Of a stretch of DNA of 64,000 nt, positions 9,056 through 19,108 are shown piece after piece. The stretch's first letter is position 1, and every line of letters begins with the position of its first letter. The DNA lies in NCBI RefSeq assembly GCF_000311785.1, contig NZ_HE978547.1:60984-124983 (forward strand). The letters run 5' to 3'. The notes under the pieces are model-generated. The model saw nothing but the letters and a program-made list of their open reading frames with translations, did no database searches and was not told the origin of the DNA. This stretch comes from Brevibacillus massiliensis. GTDB lineage: Bacteria; Bacillota; Bacilli; Brevibacillales; Brevibacillaceae. Position numbers and translations under genes: made by a program.

Positions 9056-10432
9056 TTACTTTGTTTTGCGAGGAAGCTTCGCCACGTAGCCCGGCTTGTT
9101 TACCTGGCGCTCGCGAGCGATCGCCAAAGCGTCTGCGGGAACATCCTCGGTTATCGTCGAACCGGCAGCGACATACGCATTTTTGCCAACCCGGACAGGA
9201 GCCACCAGATTGGTATTGCAGCCGACAAAAGCGCCATCCTCGACGATAGTCTGATGTTTTTGGGCGCCGTCGTAATTTACCGTAATCGTACCGCAGCCCA
9301 TGTTGACGCCTTCGCCGATCTCAGCGTCGCCTACATAGCTCAAATGCGGGATTTTGCTGCCCGGGCCTACCTTTGTATTTTTCAATTCGACAAAGTCCCC
9401 CACCTTGGCGCGGGCGCCAATATGCGAACCGGGGCGAACGTAAGCGAACGGACCGACAGTGGCCCCCGCATCCGCCCGGGCATCGACGAGAACAGAGTGA
9501 GAGATCGTCACACCGTCTTCCACAATGACATTTGTCAGTTCGACATGAGGGCCGATTTTGGCGTCTTCCCCGATGCTGGTCTTGCCGCGGAGAATCGTGG
9601 ACGGCAGAATAATCGAATCCCGGCCGATCGTTACATCCGTATCGATGTAGGTCGTGCTAGGGTCGATGATCGTAACGCCGTTGCGCATGTGCATTTCATT
9701 GATCCGCCGGCGCAAATACGCTTCCGCCTGGGCGAGCTGCACCCGGTCGTTCACGCCATTGGCCTCGTCGGGATCAGCAGCTTCAAATGCACACACCTTT
9801 TGTCCAGCCTTGCGCAAAATTTCAATGCAATCAGTGATATAGTACTCGCCTTGAGCATTATTATTATTTAGCTGTGACAAAGCTTCCAACAGTCTTTTGT
9901 TGTCAAAGCAGTAGATTCCGGTATTAATCTCCCGAACCGTCCGTTCTTCCTCGGAGGCGTCCTTATGTTCGACGATGCGCAGTACCTCTCCGGCATTGTC
10001 TCGAATCATCCGGCCATAGCCGGCAGGATCTTCCACAACCGCCGTCAAAACAGTAGCAGACGCCTGCTGCTGCAAATGATAGTCAAGCAAAGCTGATAAC
10101 GTTTCTTTTGAGAGTAATGGAACATCGCCGTACAGGATCAGTGTTGTTCCCTCTTTGTCAGCCAAAAAAGGCACCGCCTGTTTGACCGCATGCCCTGTAC
10201 CCAACTGTTCTTCCTGCAGGGCGTATGCCACCCGCTCGCCCAACAGGCCTTTGACGGCATCAGCACCATGTCCCACTACGACGACAATCTCCTCCACCCG
10301 CATGGCGGCAAGCGTGTCTACGACATGCTGTACCATTGGTTTCCCGCACACCGGGTGCAACACCTTATAAAGCTTAGATTTCATTCGCGTGCCCTGTCCT
10401 GCTGCTAGAACCACGGCATGTATGTTTGACAT
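9056..10432 (-). CDS. glmU: Bifunctional UDP-GlcNAc pyrophosphorylase / GlcN-1-P acetyltransferase
   Basis: Makes UDP-N-acetylglucosamine, the precursor of peptidoglycan and wall polymers. The uridylyltransferase half starts with VVLAAGQGTRMKSKLYKVLH and has the GDVPLL metal-binding segment. The C-terminal half is a left-handed beta-helix acetyltransferase (VRPGSHIGARAKVGDFVELK, GCGTITVNYDG). Start set at ATG 10432 because GGAGG is six bases upstream; the resulting 458 residues match the family. A sigma-A promoter lies upstream. In B. subtilis spoVG precedes glmU directly, whereas here a counter-strand GTPase gene lies between them. Confidence 0.98.
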   Translation of the reverse strand: MSNIHAVVLAAGQGTRMKSKLYKVLHPVCGKPMVQHVVDTLAAMRVEEIVVVVGHGADAVKGLLGERVAYALQEEQLGTGHAVKQAVPFLADKEGTTLILYGDVPLLSKETLSALLDYHLQQQASATVLTAVVEDPAGYGRMIRDNAGEVLRIVEHKDASEEERTVREINTGIYCFDNKRLLEALSQLNNNNAQGEYYITDCIEILRKAGQKVCAFEAADPDEANGVNDRVQLAQAEAYLRRRINEMHMRNGVTIIDPSTTYIDTDVTIGRDSIILPSTILRGKTSIGEDAKIGPHVELTNVIVEDGVTISHSVLVDARADAGATVGPFAYVRPGSHIGARAKVGDFVELKNTKVGPGSKIPHLSYVGDAEIGEGVNMGCGTITVNYDGAQKHQTIVEDGAFVGCNTNLVAPVRVGKNAYVAAGSTITEDVPADALAIARERQVNKPGYVAKLPRKTK

Positions 10433-10463
10433 GATAGACCTCCAGCTTATAAGTTCCATCCTG

Positions 10464-10492
10464 ACTATATCTTAATCACATGGTGATTTCAA
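10464..10492 (-). promoter_or_regulatory. Sigma-A promoter of glmU with inverted repeat
   Basis: TTGAAA at 10487-10492 and TATAGT at 10464-10469 on the minus strand, 17 bases apart. The spacer holds the perfect inverted repeat AATCAC-ATG-GTGATT (10474-10488), which also touches the -35 and could be an operator. Confidence 0.6.
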
Positions 10493-10522
10493 GATAGCCA
10501 ATGGAGGATTTCTGTCCAAAAA

Positions 10523-10551
10523 TTGACGCTCTCACAAGAGACCGCTATCAT
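10523..10551 (+). promoter_or_regulatory. Sigma-A promoter of the CobW-type GTPase gene
   Basis: TTGACG at 10523-10528 and TATCAT at 10546-10551, spacer 17. The inverted repeat AAAATA-ACG-TATTTT lies just downstream, before the ribosome site, and could be an operator. It does not match the Zur consensus well enough to name it. Confidence 0.55.
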
Positions 10552-10588
10552 AAAAATAACGTATTTTCTAGGATCGGAGGTATGGAAA

Positions 10589-11641
10589 ATGCCGGCACAA
10601 ATCTATCTCTTAAGCGGGTATCTCGGCAGCGGGAAAACCACTTTCCTGCAAAAACTGCTCGCGCACTTGCGAGGGCAGGGAGGCAACGTGGTCGTCCTGA
10701 TGAACGAAATGGGCGAAGAGGATATCGACGGTGAACAAATTCAAGGCTTGGGTTTTCCGGTGAAAAAAATGCTGGATGGCTGCATCTGCTGTTCCATTCG
10801 CGGCGAGCTGGCAGAGAGCCTGAAAGAGATCATGACCGCCTTTGCTCCCGATCAGATCATCATCGAAACGACGGGTGTCGCCGATCCCCTCGACCTGATA
10901 GACGCCTTGACCCATCCGGAATTGTACGAACATACTGAATTGAAAGGCATCGTCAGCGTGGTGGACGCATCGCGTTTTCTGGACCTGACCTCCCGCCTGC
11001 ATTCGAACAGCGCCCTGGTAAAAACGGTTCGCAATCAGGTCATGGCCGCCGACCTGATCGTGTTAAACAAATGCGACCTCGTCGAAAGCCACACACTTGC
11101 CAAGGTCAGGCAAAAGCTGAGTGAATACAATTCCGACGCACCTGTCTGCGAGACTGTGCACGGAGAAGCAGACATCCAGGCTGTTCTCACGCTCAAACGG
11201 CTGGCCTTCCGCTCTGTCGGCCAACCAGCGGAACGTCAACAGGAAACGAATCGCCGTCCTTCCGTCCAGAAAAGCATCGGCCGATTTTCACCGCTCGACA
11301 AGCTCAAACAATCGCTCGGGATGAGCACACCGCGGCAGACTTCCTTGTACCACAGTATTGAAACCTTTTCCTATCGCTTTAAGGGTCCCGTTGACGCCAA
11401 GAAGTTTGAAACCTTTTTGCGGGGATTGCCGAAAAACGTATATCGCGCCAAGGGTTACGTCGAATTCGTCGGCCAAAACAACCTGATTTCCTTCCAACAG
11501 ACGGAAAACCAGGTCCTTCTCTTTCCCTTTGAAAACTTTGGTCCCAAAATGGTTGCCGTCTTTATCGGCGAGGGACTCGATCAGCAGTCGATTGTCGCTG
11601 ATCTGGAAGCGTGCTACCCACAAGAAAAAGCACCCGTATAG
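10589..11641 (+). CDS. CobW/COG0523-family G3E GTPase (metal chaperone type)
   Basis: GTPase of the family that delivers metals, often zinc, to client proteins. Visible motifs: Walker A GYLGSGKTTFLQKLL near residue 8, the metal-binding GCICCS (CxCC) motif near residue 67, the switch segment IIETTGVADP, and the base-recognition NKCD. A CobW C-terminal domain follows a variable linker (about residues 215-260). Start at ATG 10589 with GGAGG eight bases before; 350 residues. It is the only gene on the plus strand in this part of the window, inserted between glmU and spoVG, with its own promoter. Which metal it serves cannot be read from the sequence. Confidence 0.9.
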   Translation: MPAQIYLLSGYLGSGKTTFLQKLLAHLRGQGGNVVVLMNEMGEEDIDGEQIQGLGFPVKKMLDGCICCSIRGELAESLKEIMTAFAPDQIIIETTGVADPLDLIDALTHPELYEHTELKGIVSVVDASRFLDLTSRLHSNSALVKTVRNQVMAADLIVLNKCDLVESHTLAKVRQKLSEYNSDAPVCETVHGEADIQAVLTLKRLAFRSVGQPAERQQETNRRPSVQKSIGRFSPLDKLKQSLGMSTPRQTSLYHSIETFSYRFKGPVDAKKFETFLRGLPKNVYRAKGYVEFVGQNNLISFQQTENQVLLFPFENFGPKMVAVFIGEGLDQQSIVADLEACYPQEKAPV

Positions 11642-11653
11642 GGTGCTCTTTCT

Positions 11654-11941
11654 TTACGCTCCAGCTTCGATCTGTTCTTCTTCCTCCAAACCGGCCCGTT
11701 CGTACTCGGCCAGAACAGCCGCCTGGATTTTCTCGCGTGTAGTAGACGAGATCGGATGAGCGATGTCACGGAATTCACCATCTGGCGTCCGCTTGCTCGG
11801 CATGGCCACAAACATGCCATTATTGCCGTCAATTACGCGGATATCGTGAACCACGAACTCGTGGTCGATGGTAATAGATGCAATGGCCTTCATCCTTCCG
11901 TCCGTGTTGACACGGCGGAGTCTTACATCAGTGACTTCCAT
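11654..11941 (-). CDS. spoVG: Septation / RNA-binding regulator SpoVG
   Basis: Small regulator that binds nucleic acid and influences septation, sporulation and exoproducts. The 95 residues from [20 protein letters not shown] through [14 protein letters not shown] and [16 protein letters not shown] are nearly the same as B. subtilis SpoVG; only the acidic C-terminus varies. Two adjacent ATGs are possible (11944 and 11941). I chose the second because B. subtilis starts there and the GGGAG is eight bases before it. It follows ridA, as in B. subtilis, and has a possible sigma-H promoter. Confidence 0.98.
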   Translation of the reverse strand: MEVTDVRLRRVNTDGRMKAIASITIDHEFVVHDIRVIDGNNGMFVAMPSKRTPDGEFRDIAHPISSTTREKIQAAVLAEYERAGLEEEEQIEAGA

Positions 11942-11972
11942 CATGTTCACTCCCTTTTGTCTGATCCTGCCT

Positions 11973-12002
11973 ACTACTTCAACATGATGGGTAAATATTC
12001 CT
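11973..12002 (-). promoter_or_regulatory. Possible sigma-H promoter of spoVG
   Basis: AGGAATA at 11996-12002 and GAAGTAGT at 11973-11980 on the minus strand, 15 bases apart, resemble the AGGAWWW ... GAATTNN arrangement of the B. subtilis spoVG promoter. An AT-rich tract lies just upstream, as where AbrB binds in B. subtilis. Confidence 0.45.
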
Positions 12003-12049
12003 TCCACTTTCCGAAATATTGTAAAAAAAACAGAAAAAATCTAAACCCA

Positions 12050-12433
12050 TTAGCCTATATAAGCGACAAGTTCTATTTCCACACCTACATCCTTCGGCAA
12101 ACGAGACACTTCGACAGTCGTCCGGGCAGGCCGATGGTCGCCGAAATAACTGGCGTACACCTCGTTCAGGCTGGCAAAATCATTCATGTCCTTGATGAAG
12201 ACCGTCGCTTTGACCACGTTGGTAAAATCAGCGCCTTCCGCCTCCAAAACCGCACGGAGATTGGAAAAGACCTGATGCGTCTGCTCCACGATCCCCCCCT
12301 CAACCAAACTGCCGTCCGGCTTTAACGGGATTTGTCCAGACGTAAAGAGAAAATTCCCTATTTTGGCTGCCTGACTGTACGGGCCGATCGCAGCCGGCGC
12401 TTTTTCTGTCGACACAAAAGATACTTTGCTCAT
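12050..12433 (-). CDS. ridA: RidA-family enamine/imine deaminase (YabJ)
   Basis: Hydrolyses reactive 2-aminoacrylate and similar enamines made by PLP enzymes. The 127 residues carry the family signature [20 protein letters not shown], the [19 protein letters not shown] helix and the C-terminal [21 protein letters not shown] with the arginine that binds the substrate carboxylate. It lies between purR and spoVG, the B. subtilis purR-yabJ-spoVG order, and yabJ is needed for normal purR function there. No frame problem. Confidence 0.96.
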   Translation of the reverse strand: MSKVSFVSTEKAPAAIGPYSQAAKIGNFLFTSGQIPLKPDGSLVEGGIVEQTHQVFSNLRAVLEAEGADFTNVVKATVFIKDMNDFASLNEVYASYFGDHRPARTTVEVSRLPKDVGVEIELVAYIG

Positions 12434-12565
12434 GGATATCCTTCCTCTCTAATAAACCTGTATATGAAGCATTCTGTAAGAAGCAGCAGAGTCCTGCTTT
12501 TTCCAGCGCTTTTTATTTGCGGCCAGCCGTGACTTCAAGAAGAAGAAACCAAAAGGACCAAGGTC

Positions 12566-13393
12566 CTAACTGGACTGCTCGAAGTAACTGCCAAGCGTTA
12601 TTTTTACTTGTTTTTCCTTCACATCGACATCTTGCAGCTTCGCTAGCGAGACGTAGTCGTCGACAAGCCTTTCCGTTACATCAGCGGCCTCGACGAGTAC
12701 CCCGCAGCCGACGACCGTCGCTTGAAATTCCTGCAGGAGATCGATCATTCCGCGGACCGTCCCGCCGGCTTTCATGAAGTCGTCGACAACCAGCACCCGG
12801 GATTGTTCAGCCAGTGCACGGCGGGCCAGTGACATGGTTTGAATGCGCTTGCTCGATCCCGATACGTAATTGATGCTGACGACAGATCCCTCCGTCACCT
12901 TGTTGTCGCGGCGTACGATTACGACCGGAACATTCAGGAAGCGGGCTGTGGCATATGCCAGCGGAATCCCCTTCGTCTCTACTGTCATGACCACATCTAT
13001 CTCTTGGTCGACAAACGCCGTCGCAAATAACCTGCCGATTTTTTCGAGGGTCTGCGGGTTGCCCAATACGTCAGACATGTACAAGTAACCGCCGGGCAGC
13101 AGACGCTCCGGCTTTTCCAAGTACTGAATCAGTTCGCCCATAAACTGCTCGGCCTGCTCCTGTTTTGTCATCGGGATGTACTTGACCCCGCCGGCAGCCC
13201 CCGCCACCGTCTTCAACAATCCGACTCCTTCGCTTTCGAAAGCATCCTTGATGATTGATAAATCCTCACTGATGGAGGACTTGGCCGACCCGTATTGTTC
13301 CGAAAATAGCGTAAGCGGAATAAGCGTGTGGGGATGCGTGAGCAGGTATTGCGTCATATCTACCAAACGCGCGCTTCTGCGCATTTTTTTCAT
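12566..13393 (-). CDS. purR: Purine operon repressor PurR
   Basis: Represses purine biosynthesis genes and responds to PRPP. The N-terminal winged-helix domain (RRSARLVDMTQYLLTHPH, SAKSSISEDLSIIK) is joined to a phosphoribosyltransferase-like domain with the PRPP loop VLVVDDFMKAGGT at about 200-212. Start set at ATG 13393, which follows GGGGGA by six bases and matches known PurR starts; the open frame extends about 100 codons further upstream in sequence that overlaps ispE and is not homologous. 275 residues against 285 in B. subtilis. Confidence 0.97.
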   Translation of the reverse strand: MKKMRRSARLVDMTQYLLTHPHTLIPLTLFSEQYGSAKSSISEDLSIIKDAFESEGVGLLKTVAGAAGGVKYIPMTKQEQAEQFMGELIQYLEKPERLLPGGYLYMSDVLGNPQTLEKIGRLFATAFVDQEIDVVMTVETKGIPLAYATARFLNVPVVIVRRDNKVTEGSVVSINYVSGSSKRIQTMSLARRALAEQSRVLVVDDFMKAGGTVRGMIDLLQEFQATVVGCGVLVEAADVTERLVDDYVSLAKLQDVDVKEKQVKITLGSYFEQSS

Positions 13394-13440
13394 TTTTCTT
13401 CCCCCAAACAAAAACCGAATATTAAGTGTTAATGTACCAT

Positions 13441-14331
13441 TTATGTACGGATTTGCGCAAGCACTTCCGCTTCCGTTCCGCCTAGTAAACGCACCGCGTA
13501 GACGTCTTTCACAAACCCGCGCAGCGCATTGTAGATGCGGCACACCTTGGCTTCCTTCTGCACGAGTGCGTACACGGTAGGTCCGCTGCCGGACATCAGC
13601 ACCCCGTCCGCCCCCGACTCGATCATCAGATTCTTGATCTGACGCACCTGCGGATAGCGGGGAAGGGTAACCTCCTCCAGGACATTTCCCAACGCGCGGC
13701 ACATGCCCAAAAAGTCCTGATCGCTGATCGCCTGGATCATCTCCTGGGCAGACGGGTGCTCGCGGATGTTGTCAACGTTCAGGTTCCCGTATACCTCGGC
13801 CGTGGAGACGCCGATCGGCGGCTTGGCCAAAACGACCCAACAAGGAGCTGGAGCAGACAGCAGCTTCACCTGTTCTCCCCGGCCTGTTGCCAGCGCAGTC
13901 CCTCCGTAAACGCAAAACGGCACGTCCGAACCGATCTCCTCGCCGATAACGGCCAACTCTTCCAGAGACAACTGAAGTCCCCACAGACGATTGAGCCCGC
14001 GCAATGTCGCGGCCGCATCGCTGCTGCCGCCAGCCAGACCGGCGGCCACAGGGATTTGCTTGTCGATGTATATGTGAACGCCGCTTTTTACCCCAAAGCG
14101 TTCTTTCAGTATTCGAGCCGCTTTAACGGCATGGTTTCGTTCGTCATCAGGCACGAAGCTGGCAGAGCACTCAAGCGTGATCTCATCGCCTGCAAGCAGA
14201 GTCAAATCGACCCGGTCAGCCAGATCGACCGTTGTCATAACCATTTCTACTTCGTGATATCCGTCTTGTCGTTTGGCGAGTACGTCCAAGGTCAAATTAA
14301 TTTTTGCCGGCGCCTTCACTGAGATCCTCAC
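13441..14331 (-). CDS. ispE: 4-diphosphocytidyl-2-C-methyl-D-erythritol kinase
   Basis: Phosphorylates the 2-hydroxyl of CDP-methylerythritol in the MEP isoprenoid pathway. GHMP-kinase motifs are clear: [12 protein letters not shown] at the start, the ATP loop [20 protein letters not shown] near residue 100, and [10 protein letters not shown] near the C-terminus. I chose the GTG at 14331 ([13 protein letters not shown]) because AGAGGTG precedes it; a GTG nine bases upstream is possible. 296 residues. It lies between sspF and purR as in B. subtilis. Confidence 0.96.
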   Translation of the reverse strand: MRISVKAPAKINLTLDVLAKRQDGYHEVEMVMTTVDLADRVDLTLLAGDEITLECSASFVPDDERNHAVKAARILKERFGVKSGVHIYIDKQIPVAAGLAGGSSDAAATLRGLNRLWGLQLSLEELAVIGEEIGSDVPFCVYGGTALATGRGEQVKLLSAPAPCWVVLAKPPIGVSTAEVYGNLNVDNIREHPSAQEMIQAISDQDFLGMCRALGNVLEEVTLPRYPQVRQIKNLMIESGADGVLMSGSGPTVYALVQKEAKVCRIYNALRGFVKDVYAVRLLGGTEAEVLAQIRT

Positions 14332-14455
14332 CTTGTTCACCTCTGCCCGTGTTCTAGTATCCTTTCGTATTTTATTGTAACACAGGCGAAAAGTGAAGTG
14401 CCAGCGGTTGGAAAGGCACAAAGCCGGGAATCTACCCGGCTTGTTGTCAGCGAGT

Positions 14456-14638
14456 TTATTCGGTCTTTTGCTTGGCTAACGCTTCTTCGGCAATCTGGAT
14501 AGCACGCTTCACGAGGTTCCCCGCATCACGAGTCGTGATGGCTCCCCATCCTTCGTTCTTAACGGTGTCGTAAAACCCCAGTTCTTTCGCTACTTCCAAT
14601 TTAAATTGCTCAGACATGATGCCGCCTCTGCGACCCAT
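14456..14638 (-). CDS. sspF: Small acid-soluble spore protein, SspF type
   Basis: Alpha/beta-type SASP relative that coats DNA in the forespore. Starting at ATG 14638 the 60 residues read [20 protein letters not shown], then [31 protein letters not shown], close to B. subtilis SspF (61 residues). The GxIxxxxxGNxVKRAI SASP signature is present. GGGGG lies nine bases before the start. The gene sits between veg and ispE, the conserved order. Confidence 0.95.
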   Translation of the reverse strand: MGRRGGIMSEQFKLEVAKELGFYDTVKNEGWGAITTRDAGNLVKRAIQIAEEALAKQKTE

Positions 14639-14717
14639 GCGCAGCAGCCCCCTTTTCTCGCTGACAGGCATAGTATACGCTTCAGGGGGCAAAACAAAAC
14701 AGTAGAACCGAGAGGCT

Positions 14718-14990
14718 CTACTGTTGAACAAAAGTAATGCGAATGTGCTCATCGTCACGGCAAACCGTCAGTTCCACGGTTTCCGTCAGGATGTCAGCAT
14801 AACTATACGAAACCCTTTCAAACAACTGGTCGTCATCGAGCTTGACGACAAAGACAGAGGGGTATGTTTCTTCGAGGATGCCCGTCCTTTCGACGGTCTT
14901 TCGGCGACCGCCATTGGCTTTTAACATGATCCTCTCGCCAATGTGGAGGTCTAAACTGCGTTTAATATCAAGTAACGCATTTCTAGCCAT
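14718..14990 (-). CDS. veg: Veg protein
   Basis: Small conserved protein highly expressed in vegetative cells; in B. subtilis it stimulates biofilm formation through SinR, and the molecular action is not settled. The core [49 protein letters not shown] is nearly the B. subtilis sequence. I set the start at ATG 14990 ([13 protein letters not shown]) after GAGGTGG; the GTG at 14999 would overlap the ribosome site. 90 residues. The promoter upstream is a consensus one. Confidence 0.96.
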   Translation of the reverse strand: MARNALLDIKRSLDLHIGERIMLKANGGRRKTVERTGILEETYPSVFVVKLDDDQLFERVSYSYADILTETVELTVCRDDEHIRITFVQQ

Positions 14991-15016
14991 TTGTTTCACC
15001 CACCTCGCTTGCTTCT

Positions 15017-15045
15017 ATTATAACAGCCTACGATTAGTGTGTCAA
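15017..15045 (-). promoter_or_regulatory. Consensus sigma-A promoter of veg
   Basis: TTGACA (15040-15045) and TATAAT (15017-15022) on the minus strand, both perfect, exactly 17 bases apart, with an A/T-rich UP-like stretch just upstream. The B. subtilis veg promoter is likewise one of the strongest known. Confidence 0.93.
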
Positions 15046-15110
15046 ACAAATTTAAAATTATAGCAACCAAATTCAGCTTTTGTCAACGATGATTTTTTGT
15101 AGAAGCATGG

Positions 15111-16561
<1,451 letters not shown>

Positions 16562-16723
16562 AAGCTACCTCTTTTCGACCTGTCCAACATTTTCTCTAAA
16601 AAATTATACGCAAAGTTGTCCCGGATATGAAACGAAACAGGCTGATCCTGCGTAATAATGTATAGGAGAACAAATCCTTCCCCCATTAGATTTATCTAAA
16701 AAGCTTACCATATCACCTCGAAT

Positions 16724-16760
16724 GAAAAAAGCAAAAGACAAGGAGAGTCTCCTTGCCTTT
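16724..16760 (-). terminator. Terminator after the YabE-like gene
   Basis: GCAAGGAGA pairs with TCTCCTTGT on the minus strand, then CTTTTGCTTTTTT. It lies ten bases beyond the stop codon. Confidence 0.75.
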
Positions 16761-16770
16761 CCATACATAA

Positions 16771-17805
16771 CTATTCTTCCGGCTTTTTCGGACCGATGAT
16801 ATACACGGTTTTCCCGCGTTTTCTTCCAAACCTTCTAGCCTCTGAGCTGCTTTCGATGTAGACGTCAATGATGGAGCCTTTTATTGCGCCGCCGGTATCT
16901 TCGGCACGGCGATAGCCGACGCCTTCGATGTACACCCACCATCCCAGAGGTATGACATTGGGATCTACGGCGATTGTCCTGCCTTCGGTAGCTCTTACGC
17001 CCGTTGCCGTCCGTCCGTGTCCGCCGCCGGCATCTGCCGAATAGGCGGTCAATGTAACGTTGCTCAGCACCTGTCTCGCCCTGTCAACCGCCCCGCCGCG
17101 TGAAGCCAGAAGCGGCGTACCCGTTCCATAAGCGAGAACGCGGTCACGCTTGGCATTTACGACGTCGGTCTTGATTAATTCACGGGAGACTTCTTTTCCA
17201 TCGACCAGCGTAAGCTTGTAGTGCAATCGGGCTATACCCTCTTTGCCTTCCTGCAGCACACGGCTTTGTCCTTTGGCCAAGGAAGAATCCGCCTGGCGAA
17301 TTTCCTGATAGGGAACTCTTTGTTCGACCTGGACTACTTTTTCATCCACTCTCGTGACGACGATGTTAGTGGATGGGGTAACGGTTGCCGTCAATGCAGG
17401 TTCGACCCGATCCTGTTTGCGAAGCTCAATCCCCGCAGCCTGCAGGATCTTGTCGACACTCCGTTCGACCGTCCGGACCTTCTTCGTCTGCCCATCTGCC
17501 GTCACAGGTATTGCCCAGCTCAATTTTACCTGAATGTTCAAATCTTTTGAAATGGGTGTTTCCGCTGCCGGGGTAAGTATATCGGCATCACTGATTTTTA
17601 TGTTTTGTTCCTTTAGGAACTGCTTCACATTGCTTGCCATCGTTTGATACGACTGAGTAACTCCATCTAAGGTGAGGGTCACTTCTTTCGGCTGGGTTGA
17701 CAGGATGAAGAAGTAGCTCAGGACGGATAACGCTATGACGGCAGCCCCTCCCAGTACATACGGAAGAAGCTTTTGGGGCATTATCCTGTTCTTCTCTATT
17801 TCCAT
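16771..17805 (-). CDS. YabE-like secreted G5 / 3D-domain protein
   Basis: Cell-wall protein of the Rpf/YabE type, probably a murein lytic enzyme. Starting at ATG 17805 (AAAGGAG upstream) the 344 residues show an N-terminal membrane segment (VLGGAAVIALSVLSYFFIL), two ubiquitin-like DUF348 repeats (VTLTLDGVTQSY; SWAIPVTADGQTKKV), a G5 domain (VVQVEQRVPYQEIRQADSSL) and a C-terminal 3D domain with the DTGGAIKGSIIDVY catalytic-type aspartates and TAYSADAGG. The order metS-tatD-yabE-rnmV is that of B. subtilis. The substrate cut is inferred from the family. Confidence 0.92.
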   Translation of the reverse strand: MEIEKNRIMPQKLLPYVLGGAAVIALSVLSYFFILSTQPKEVTLTLDGVTQSYQTMASNVKQFLKEQNIKISDADILTPAAETPISKDLNIQVKLSWAIPVTADGQTKKVRTVERSVDKILQAAGIELRKQDRVEPALTATVTPSTNIVVTRVDEKVVQVEQRVPYQEIRQADSSLAKGQSRVLQEGKEGIARLHYKLTLVDGKEVSRELIKTDVVNAKRDRVLAYGTGTPLLASRGGAVDRARQVLSNVTLTAYSADAGGGHGRTATGVRATEGRTIAVDPNVIPLGWWVYIEGVGYRRAEDTGGAIKGSIIDVYIESSSEARRFGRKRGKTVYIIGPKKPEE

Positions 17806-17972
17806 TTCCCACACTCCTTTTAAGAAAAGCTGTCCTTGAATCGCCGGGAGGTGTCCAGCTTCCTCTCCGCAGCGATACATGTCAGAATTCTGAACCGCAA
17901 AGACTGCCTTTCTTTGCCGTTAGAGGACTTTTCCAAAAAATTCCTCTTCATGCAAGAGCTAAAGTCTGTTTG

Positions 17973-18001
17973 ATTTTATGCTACTTTGCTCCATTTGTCA
18001 A
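17973..18001 (-). promoter_or_regulatory. Sigma-A promoter of the YabE-like gene
   Basis: TTGACA at 17996-18001 and TAAAAT at 17973-17978 on the minus strand, spacer 17. Confidence 0.8.
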
Positions 18002-18227
18002 ATTCTATCTCCTCCTCACATGGATCCAAGCCCCGGAAAGGGCTTGTTATTCGCGGGTCCTACTAGCTTCATGGGACAAAGCTTAGCAAATCCTGTTCAC
18101 GAATAATAGGCACTTTCTGTCGAAAGCAGCTTGTCGACTATCATTTTTCTTTCGACAACGCTAAACAAAAGGCAACTATACTTTACCAGTTTATGCATCA
18201 TGGTCTTTCCGGAGAACGAAAGTATGC

Positions 18228-18262
18228 AAAAAGGTCCCGCACAAAAGTCGGGACCTTTTTTG
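18228..18262 (-). terminator. Terminator after tatD
   Basis: GGTCCCG / CGGGACC stem with an eight-base loop, flanked by A and T tracts on both sides, so it could stop transcription in either direction. It is 50 bases beyond the tatD stop. Confidence 0.8.
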
Positions 18263-18312
18263 TAGACAAGCTTATCGCCCAGACAATAAGGCATAAGCGG
18301 GGTCTTTATCCT

Positions 18313-19089
18313 TTATGAACGGGCTGGCAGCCGGAACAGCCTTTGTGCGTTATCCCCTGTGATCTGGATCATTTCCTCGTAGGGCAGACCGCGAAGGTTC
18401 GCCATTTCTTCCGCCACCAAGCGCACGTATCCGGATTCGTTCCGCTTCCCGCGGTAAGGATGGGGTGTCAGGTAGGGACAATCCGTCTCCACCAACAGCC
18501 TGTCAAGCGGCACCTGAACAGCTACTTCCTTGGGCTTCTTGGCGTTCTTGAACGTCAACGGCCCGCCAAAGGAGATGTAGAAGTTCATCTCCAGAGCAAG
18601 CTTTGCCGTTTCCCAGCTTCCGGAGAAGCAGTGCATGACGCCGCCTACCTCCTCCGCTTTTTCCTCCCGAAGGATCTTGATGACATCCTCATGGGCATCG
18701 CGGTTGTGAATCACGATCGGCAGTTTCAACTCGCGGGCCAACCTGATCTGCTTGCGGAACACCTCTGCCTGCACATCTTTCGGAGATGTGTCCCAATAGT
18801 AATCCAACCCCATTTCCCCAAGGCCAACCACTTTGGGATGGCGGGTCAGCTCAGCGATCCACTCCAGATCGGCATCGGTCATGTCTTTGGCATCTTGCGG
18901 GTGCCAGCCTATCACGGCGTAAATGAATTCGTAACGCTCCGCCAGCTCCAGGCAGGTAGGAATCGTCTCTCTGTTAAACCCGATGTTAATCACGGTCGAA
19001 ACGCCGTTTTCACGCGCACGGCTAATCACTTCATCCCGGTCCTCGGCAAATTCCGGCGCATTCAAATGAGCATGTGTATCAATTAACAA
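18313..19089 (-). CDS. tatD: TatD-family metal-dependent hydrolase (YabD)
   Basis: Predicted metal-dependent DNase of the amidohydrolase fold. The 258 residues hold the metal ligands in IDTHAHLNAPEF, the glutamate in GLGEMGLDYYW, the histidine in IVIHNRDAH, MHCFSGSWE, and the aspartate in LLVETDCPYLTPHPYRG. I chose the TTG at 19089 because it follows AAAGGA and gives the family N-terminus; an ATG at 19128 is possible but overlaps metS by 20 bases. It follows metS as in B. subtilis. Compare the second, divergent TatD protein at 51.5 kb. Confidence 0.93.
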   Translation of the reverse strand: MLIDTHAHLNAPEFAEDRDEVISRARENGVSTVINIGFNRETIPTCLELAERYEFIYAVIGWHPQDAKDMTDADLEWIAELTRHPKVVGLGEMGLDYYWDTSPKDVQAEVFRKQIRLARELKLPIVIHNRDAHEDVIKILREEKAEEVGGVMHCFSGSWETAKLALEMNFYISFGGPLTFKNAKKPKEVAVQVPLDRLLVETDCPYLTPHPYRGKRNESGYVRLVAEEMANLRGLPYEEMIQITGDNAQRLFRLPARS

Positions 19090-19108
19090 CGGTTGTTCAT
19101 TCCTTTCG

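Larger units (their letters stand above)
17806..18312. other. 507-base intergenic region upstream of the YabE-like gene
   Basis: Contains the YabE-gene promoter, the tatD terminator and, between them at 18118-18157, two convergent Spo0A-box matches (TGTCGAA at 18118 and its complement at 18151). An 18-codon open frame (18016-18072) ends just before a GGAGGAG but has no ribosome site of its own. I found no convincing gene and no match to the c-di-AMP (ydaO) riboswitch that precedes related genes in other species. Confidence 0.6.

Noticed and set aside
18016..18072. 18-codon frame (MKLVGPANNKPFPGLGSM) upstream of the YabE-like gene
   Set aside because: It has no ribosome-binding site of its own and no known relative. 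It could be a leader peptide, but the support is too thin.
17881..18130. c-di-AMP (ydaO) riboswitch before the G5/3D-domain gene
   Set aside because: I looked for the conserved ydaO blocks on the minus strand and did not find them.
18097..18294. 65-codon minus-strand frame between tatD and the YabE-like gene
   Set aside because: It runs through the tatD terminator hairpin and the Spo0A-box pair; no ribosome site.
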